NCBI GenBank assembly: GCA_015179045.1
Contig: WHUZ01000002.1
Coordinates: 1,798,001 to 1,862,000 of the forward strand
Reading direction: 5' to 3'
DNA length: 64,000 bases
DNA from: Kalaharituber pfeilii
Taxonomy: Eukaryota > Ascomycota > Pezizomycetes > Pezizales > Pezizaceae
Positions 57,950 through 64,000 of this stretch are shown piece after piece (the first letter of the stretch is position 1; every line of letters begins with the position of its first letter). Both the position numbers and the translations under genes were made by a program. The notes beneath the pieces were generated by a model, which was not told the DNA's origin, ran no database searches, and saw only the letters and a program-made list of their open reading frames with translations.

Positions 57950-59420
57950 TACACACTTTTGCAACGCCTTGGATGATATCCTCCAAGACAGGAGCTGGCA
58001 GTGTTACAGAGTGATAACCCTATAAGAAAACCTGTATGTAAGAGTCTTTATAGAATTTCTTTCTTTAAATCCTGTGTTCAATATATCGGATTTGATTTCA
58101 ACCCTAGGAAGGTTGGCATTCAACTTGCAGTCGTCAAATTGTGAGCAGTCTTGCTCTTCCAAGGACCTGAAGAACATCTGTCAAAAGCCCATGTCCTTAT
58201 ATCCTCCCATTGTAGCATCGAAAGACTGTATTCCTTTCATGACAACCAAGTGAGCAGTTTAGTTGGCACCCTAAGCATGTACACTCATTACCACAAATAC
58301 TTGAATCTTATTGTATGTAAATAGCTCCTTTAAAAGCTAGCAGTTACTCAAAGCTAGCAGTCACTCTCTACCAATGTAACATGATGCTGATCAATGCCAA
58401 ATGAAATTGATTCTTTGAGATTGGAGTCTTTCACTTGATCTAAGGAGGTATCTAAGTCTGATTTAAGCATAGGCAAAAAGCGGCAGGGATTGTCCTTCTG
58501 ACTCCTCCAGTCCACAGAAAGCAATTAGGTCTCTAGTTGTGAGCCTGGTTTATCTTCTCGTGGCCAGAAATACCAGAACTGACTTGGTTGTGAATGAATC
58601 TTGATTGTGAGAAATGCAAGTCTATTCATAGACTGTATGAGTGGATACAATTAATCCCTATATCTCAGGAAAGCCATCAATAAATATCTCCAGTAGAACC
58701 GGCCCAACAGAATGCTTGAAGTTGAATAGCTCATCTAGCCCCAGGCCAATTTACAAGATCCGTAGTATTTGCATATGCCATAGACATTCCATCAAACGGA
58801 CAGACCCTTCAGTTTGAGAAGCGGCCGGTAATCAGCGAGAGCATGTGTAATTCCTGTCTCGCCTATTTCTTCAATTGTAACTAAGGAGACCTTGACGAAG
58901 TTTCTGGTATGCCAACTACAACTGATACTATCCCACTTTCCGATGTGGCAATGATAATGTTTGCATCATTAATTGTCCTGGTATCAAGTGTATAGTCTCC
59001 AGTTAGCTCAACTAGCGTTTTACCCAGTGATATAGGCTTTCCAATTTTTTACCAGTTCCTGAACCAAAGCTTTCATAGCAGCAATGTAAACCGTTTCGAG
59101 CCTGGCTCTCTCGAAAGCCCATCCATTGCTAATACGCAGGCAATTTTTCCCCAGTACGTGTAGGAGAGCCAAATGTGGAAAATCTGAGTTTGTACTTGAT
59201 TGAATTGTCGGAATCTCTGATCATATATGCTCTCCAGAATCAGCTTTTCAAGTGCCATTATCGGAAGTGAATCAGAGAGATGTATGATGAAGTGGAGCTC
59301 ATTGTCGTCATACAATTTGGACTTTGTCAGGATAGAAGATTCTGAGTGATAAATTTCTGTCACCCTTGAAGGTGTATTGATATAGTTTATCCATCTCTGA
59401 GGTCAAGCAACCCGCCCTCT
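57950..59420 (-). pseudogene. SLH1: Decayed Ski2-like RNA helicase, Slh1/ASCC3 type (second cassette)
   Basis: Slh1/ASCC3 is a two-cassette Ski2-like helicase that splits collided ribosomes. Read right to left on the minus strand, family blocks follow in the correct order but in changing frames: EIYHSESSILTKSKLYDDNE (about 59350), ILESIYDQRFRQFNQVQTQIF (Q-motif region), EPGSK, TLVELTGDYTLDTRTINDAN (about 59000), SEKWDSISCSWHTRNF one frame over, [20 protein letters not shown] (about 58715), MNRLAFLTIKIHS, LVFLATRR, KDSNLKESISFGIDQHHVTLVES (about 58400), and motif VI as DVLQVLGRA (about 58160). Walker A is gone (YWGKIA in its place), DEIH reads EEIG, and many stops and shifts intervene. It cannot encode an active protein. 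Confidence 0.82.
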
Positions 59421-59639
59421 ACACTCCAACATAGAGGCAGGTACCGTAACTTTCTCGTATCTTTGCGAACAGGAGTCAATTCAGGATTCAGATGTGATAC
59501 CAATCTTTCAACCAGATCTCATAATCCTCTTTATACTAAACTATACTTTTTTGCAGTTGCATGAAGCGTATTCCAAGCGTCATGTGACCGGTATTGAGGG
59601 TAATTCAGGCTAATTCGACCCAATGGTCGTGACGAATTC

Positions 59640-60080
59640 ATCAGTCGTCAGTTCTGGTACCTGGTCACTTTTCTATTGTACAGTTGTTGAACTGGTCATA
59701 ATGCTATCGCGATGCAAGATCAGATTCCCACCCAATTCAGGATCCTCATACCCGAGAATATCTGTCAAAGGCGACTGTAATCCCTCATCCTTGAGTAAAA
59801 CTCAACCCAGCTGTGTTAGATGAGCACCCTAGAGAGTTACGAGATAGTAATGCTACAATACTATTGGTGTGGGGGGAAAGAATTCTTAATAAGTTTGAGG
59901 ATAAATCTTCGGATCGGTACAATATTCAGTACATTGTGCAAAGAGCCATTCTTGTCAAACAAGGGCTCGCTCTGGTCGGTGTCGCCATGCTCGAAGAAAT
60001 CGTTTGAGCAGTACTCGACTCCCCCACCAATTCCTATTTCGCCAAATATCATACACCATCGGAGTCCGCAGATGCGGTAG
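59640..60080 (-). pseudogene. Possible N-terminal fragment of the same helicase relic
   Basis: Minus-strand reading near 59790-59715 gives PLTDILGYEDPELGGNLILHRDSI, which resembles the N-terminal region of Slh1 (LLGY...HR..I). If so, the whole first helicase cassette is missing between this piece and the 59400 block, i.e. an internal deletion of about 2.5 kb in coding terms. The remainder (up to 60080) has stops and no firm match. Tentative. Confidence 0.4.
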
Positions 60081-60463
60081 GGTCACCCTCATCAATTACT
60101 GACTATTGCGCATGATCTTGCATTGAGCGGAGGTGTGACGGTGCTATGCTTGTATGCAGTATATGCTTCAGGGAGGCTTGACTGGGACTAGTTTGTACTA
60201 ACGTTTTATGCTGTGTTTTGCGGGGCTCTGCGATTATGATGCATCGCATGCACGCCAAGTGGCGCAAAGGCCCTTACTAAGAAGACGTACTTGCTAAGCT
60301 GCAGCACTGAAGCTTGTCCAGTCAAGTCAATCTATGCCTCAATCCCCCAACGCCATCCCCATCAACGTCTGTTAAACTCCCTCTCTGCATTCTCAGCAAG
60401 CAGCTACTTTTATCCCGACATAATCCGAGCAAGCTTTGTTGCCAACTACAAAACACTGCAAAG
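60081..60463. other. Upstream region of RPN10
   Basis: Should contain the RPN10 promoter and 5' UTR. Frames at 60291-60473 overlap the start and are not supported. I see no proteasome-associated control element that I could name with certainty. Confidence 0.5.
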
Positions 60464-61517
60464 ATGGTGCTAGAAGCCACTATGATAATGTGTGCCACAG
60501 CCCCACTATCCTAGTTTGTATCACGACTGACCTCCATAAAGAATCGACAACAGTGAGAGTGCTAGGAATGGGGACTATACGTATGCTAGAAGTCTACACA
60601 CTAGCAGTGTTGATAGTAACTGACCTTATTATCTCAGACCTACACGCTTCGAAGCTCAGGCGGACGCCGTTAATCTCATATTTTCAGCCAAAACACAAGC
60701 CAACGCGGAATCATCTGTGGGGCTCATGACAATGGGTGGAAAAGGTCCAGAGGTTCTTGTTACTTTGACAACCGATTTTGGGAAGATTCTGAGCGGGTTA
60801 CATGAGACAAAGATAAAAGGGGAACTCCATTTGACAACAGGAATTCAAGTAGCCGGTGTATGTCTGAAGTCACTCAGCAGCACATACAGGATGCTAATGG
60901 AACTGTTACTCTAGCTTGCTCTCAAGCACCGTCAAAACAGACTCCAGCGGCAACGGATTATTTGCTTTGTTGGTTCGCCAATCCAGGAAGACGAGAAAAC
61001 ATTGGTGAAACTTGCAAAGAAGATGAAGAAGAACAATATTGCCATAGATTTCATCAACTTCGGAGAAATTGATTCAGACAACACCTCGAAACTTCAAGCC
61101 TTTGTTGACGCTATCAATGCTAGTGACAACTCGCACCTAGCGACCATCCCGCCCGGACCACACCTTCTGTCTGATTTACTCATTACAACACCCATACTCT
61201 CTGGCGAAAACGGTGTAGGAAATGGCGGATCTGGAGCGGGTGGTGAAGCGCCAGGTGACCTCGGAGCATTTGAATTTGGTGTGGACCCAAGTGTGGACCC
61301 TGAACTGGCTCTAGCCCTGAGAATGTCTATGGAAGAGGAAAAGGCCAGAGTTGAAAGGGAACAGAAGGCGAAGGAGGAAAAAGAGGCGAAAGAAAGAGCA
61401 GAAGCGGCTAAGGCATTAGGATCTGTCAAAGAGGAGGACGAGAGCACGCCTCTATTAAAAGAGGAGGATAAGGCAGAGAGCAGTAGGAAGGATGACGACA
61501 AGATGGACACCAACTAA
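60464..61517 (+). CDS. RPN10: 26S proteasome regulatory subunit Rpn10 (ubiquitin receptor)
   Basis: Ubiquitin receptor at the base-lid interface of the 19S regulatory particle. Exons: 60464-60489 (26 nt, MVLEATMI), 60542-60580 (39 nt, [12 protein letters not shown]), 60638-60857, 60915-61517. The joined N-terminus reads [20 protein letters not shown], the vWA-domain start with the usual VVDNSE replaced by IIDNSE. It continues [59 protein letters not shown] and [13 protein letters not shown]. The single ubiquitin-interacting motif is [18 protein letters not shown], with the canonical Ala and Ser. The tail is charged, ending KDDDKMDTN. Length is about 295 residues. The 5' exons are very short and fall outside the longest frames. 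Confidence 0.94.
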
Positions 61518-61999
61518 TCGATATACACAATTACTGATTTCTTCAAAAGGCATTTGGCTTGAAGTATTGTTGTGGACTTCATGGGAAATAGTGCATGACA
61601 ATGGCGGGGGCTTCTAACCTCGTTCGCCGCTGATCCAAATCCAACTGTATGTAAACGAGCATTTAGTACTTTGGGGCTGTAAACTATGTGACTCCTTACT
61701 TTCTCAAGCCTCGCTAAAGCTGAAAGGAGCAGCTGGCAAGAAGCAGGCGTTCCGTTCAACGGGCCATTCATCCAAGTAGATTTGATGGCCCTGTGTACCT
61801 GTACCTAGTGCTCAAGCTTCTGTCTCCCTCATCTCTGGCAGCATGGCCAAAGAGTTCCGCAGTCCTGTAGTCTGGAGAGTGCTGTATTCTACGTAAGTTA
61901 AGCCGGGGCAACTTTGGGGGCAACGTGGAATTGCTCGCATTTATGCGAAGATCGCCCCGGCCTCAACTCGACATTGAAACTGGCCCATCTTATTGACAG
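61518..61999. other. Intergenic region downstream of RPN10
   Basis: No supported gene. A minus frame at 61514-61771 overlaps the RPN10 3' end and has no recognisable content. Confidence 0.5.
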
Positions 62000-62002
62000 A
62001 TG

Positions 62003-62110
62003 GCGGACAACCCTCTTCCCTCTTTCCCAGCTCAGGATCGAACCGGGGCCCTCACTTCTGTACCCTTCCATGGCCTCTTGTGTACCCTTCATCACTAGAA
62101 ACAACAGACA
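62003..62110 (-). repeat. SINE-like element, copy A
   Basis: On the minus strand it carries a polymerase III B-box-like GGTTCGATCCTGA. The segment ACAACCCTCTTC ... GAACCGGGGCCCTCACTTCTGTACCCTTCCATGG aligns with copy B 500 bases downstream in the same orientation. Boundaries are unknown. Confidence 0.5.
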
Positions 62111-62454
62111 AGCCGGTGCACCAGGCTACAGGTCAGTTCATAAGTAGACAGCTCCCCACTCTTATACCCATCTCCCGTCTCACTGCGTATGCTGCAAAAG
62201 CATCACAGCCTCGAATCCTATCTTCTATAAGTATCGTATTATGTATATAATTGCCTATGTGGCTGTCTGTAAATAGTTCTCCTTGCCTTGCTTGATAATT
62301 CGCCCCCTTCCTTTGCTACGATAGGACCGCTTGCACTCGCTTTCCCATGTACCCGCTTTCGCGCACTCAGTTTTCTGGGTGAAAAAAAGGTTGCAAAATT
62401 AAAACAAATTGCTCTGGCTCGACTGGAATTTAATCATATGGGACCGGAGCATTA

Positions 62455-62580
62455 CAGTCCATCTCGAGGAGATGCTGGAGAACCCTCTTCTCCGGGTCTA
62501 CTCGGGAGTCGAACCAGGGCCCTCAATTCTATCCCCCTCCATGGCGCTTTCGATGACCTCCATTGCTGGAGACCACAGCT
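62455..62580 (-). repeat. SINE-like element, copy B
   Basis: Minus strand: A-box-like TGGTCTCCAGC followed about 55 bases later by B-box-like GGTTCGACTCCCG. It shares GAACCNGGGCCCTCA and the CCATGG flank with copy A. A tRNA-derived SINE is the simplest reading; no tRNA cloverleaf is complete. Confidence 0.5.
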
Positions 62581-62637
62581 TTCCACTTCATCCAAAGCAG
62601 AAGTTGGTTCAGTTCTTGGTACAACTCTGAAATTAGT

Positions 62638-63246
62638 GGTTATCAGCTTTGCGTTACGTTCCGTTCCGTTAGGTAACCCCTGTCAACCCACTAAGCCCAA
62701 ATGAGAGGAGGGTCGCTGATGTCCCCCGCGTAACCTACGTTACCGTCACGTCCGTACCATCAACATGCCCCGCATATCGGAGAGAGCCAAAATCGAATGA
62801 TAGCAATCGAGACTCATGCCATATCTATGCTACTTAATTCAGATACCAGAGGGGGTAGCAGAGCATGGAGTAACAGCTTGTGAACTTGCTGTGATTGTAG
62901 CAGACGTTTGCTGGCTCATGATGGTAGAAACTGAAGAGCTTTCATGCGTAGATTGGGGATGCTTATGAAGTGGTAGGCACGTGCTCATGCATATGCATCC
63001 ATGTGTTGCTGATTTAGGTAAAGACCGGTCAAAGGTGCCTGTAGTCAGCTAAAAACCAGGCGCATATCCTTGGCGTTACCCAAAGTTACGCAAGGTTATG
63101 GTCGTAACGCGACGATTTGGCTACGTGATCATGGTTACGTTGCGTAACGAAGATCGGCTGTCTCACGTTACGAAATCAGCCAATCAGAGCATTTGCTTAT
63201 GTCATGTAACCTCACGTAACGGTTACGTGACGCAAAGCTGATAACC
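62638..63246. mobile_element. Inverted-repeat element rich in GTTACG/CGTAAC, 609 bp
   Basis: The ends are inverted repeats of 21 bases with one mismatch, starting GGTTATCAGCTTTGCGT. By my count GTTACG or CGTAAC occurs about nine times inside, mostly close to the right end (63080-63230) with further GTAAC-type sites at the left (62650-62760). Clustered short motifs next to terminal repeats are a feature of transposase-binding subterminal repeats in hAT and Mutator-like elements. No clear target duplication and no coding sequence were seen. Confidence 0.7.
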
Positions 63247-64000
63247 CTTATTGTTGAACATGGCAGCGCAACCGCACCGCACCACGCTCGGACTCAGCTT
63301 TGTGTGACTATGTACAAGTCTTGGCGTTTTACCCGATTGGGAAATTCGGTTGAGACTTTTTTGCTACGATTGCCCATCTGCCCAACGCAAACGCGAGACG
63401 TGGAGAATAGATATACAATATCATATAATACATATGATGAAGCTGCCAGTTTGCTGACTTCAGCGATTGAGGAGTTCTTTGGTGGCCTGCAAATAGGTAG
63501 TGATGGGTTAAGGTGTAGGTTGGGGCAGCTATTTCGAAATGTAACAGCGTTTCACCCAGCAATTGCAGTTTTTGAGAAAACCAAAGTGCATAAATAGAGA
63601 ATTTTCTATTAGTTGAGCTTTGTCCTTTCAAAAGAACTACCATAAATATTCCGTACATTTTCTACCAGCTCCAAAGTTGCACTGGGGTGTTGAAGCTTTT
63701 GGATACCTTCCATGAATGGCAGCACCATTTCGCAACTAGAAAATTGGCTGACAAGGGAACCTCCCGACATCCGACTATTCTTCTTGATACTCAACAGCTC
63801 CAATATGATATTCACCCAATGAAAGTATTTTCATTTATGATGAGAAAAAACAAAGGAGCTAATTTGTGGTGTAATTAGGAAAGCCAAATCGGAACAATTC
63901 CAGGCTTGACTTTGATTACCCGAATAGTGAATTTGTACTCACTAATCTCTATATACTTATTAGATACATCAAAGTAGTAGTACTGTACAGCAGTCCGTAA
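63247..64000. other. Right-hand end, no gene assigned
   Basis: Frames at 63304-63597 (plus) and 63815-63609 (minus, GGSLVSQFSSCEMVLPFMEG...) are not similar to any family I know. The minus frame could be the last exon of a gene to the right, but upstream sequence contains several stops. Confidence 0.35.

Noticed and set aside
63609..63815. Minus-strand frame at the right edge as a gene
   Set aside because: No family recognised, no ATG context and stops in the extension toward the window end; left unassigned.

Overview
The window is nuclear DNA of a filamentous ascomycete. Protein-coding genes are interrupted by many short GT-AG introns (about 45-125 nt) with CTAAC/CTGAC-type branch sites. 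The gene set is ascomycete-like (sterol glucosyltransferase with PH and GRAM modules, vacuolar alpha-mannosidase, END3, LTV1, a SEC10 N-terminus that reads SKDFIVKDFIE). The exact lineage is an inference: Pezizomycetes (truffle/morel relatives) would fit the relaxed gene spacing, the small DNA transposons and the HNH-domain gene relic, but nothing here proves it.

Layout, left to right: 3' part of 2-oxoglutarate dehydrogenase E1 (+); listerin E3 ligase LTN1 (-, convergent); a fold-back MITE; END3 (+); a decayed PSF3 (GINS) reading frame (+); UTP23 (+); alpha-mannosidase AMS1 (-); LSG1 (-) and LTV1 (+) as a divergent ribosome-export pair; exocyst SEC10 (-); LST8 (-); eIF2B-beta GCD7 (+) convergent with pyridoxal kinase (-); a large unrecognised protein (+); a possible small gene (+); a PEBP/TFS1-like protein (-); sterol glucosyltransferase ATG26 (-); an accessory tract with an HNH-nuclease pseudogene broken by a TA-flanked MITE, minisatellites and a LINE RNase H remnant; a second unrecognised protein (+); a long stretch without open frames that hides a decayed Slh1/ASCC3-type RNA helicase (-); RPN10 (+); and finally SINE-like copies and a 609-bp inverted-repeat element dense in GTTACG/CGTAAC.

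The recognisable genes are housekeeping and not one pathway, although several concern ribosomes and protein quality control: UTP23 (early 40S processing), LTV1 (late 40S), LSG1 (60S), GCD7 (initiation), listerin (stalled 60S nascent chains) and RPN10 (proteasome ubiquitin receptor). LSG1 and LTV1 share a 350-bp divergent promoter region.

The most unusual signals are decay and indels: PSF3 carries three one-base shifts, ATG26 one one-base shift in an A6/T6 run of its PH domain, and the HNH gene a stop, a shift and an insertion. Whether the PSF3 and ATG26 shifts are biological or assembly errors cannot be decided from sequence alone. I found no tRNA, rRNA, CRISPR array or intact autonomous transposon. 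Exon boundaries were placed by eye; where the family alignment did not settle a junction I say so.
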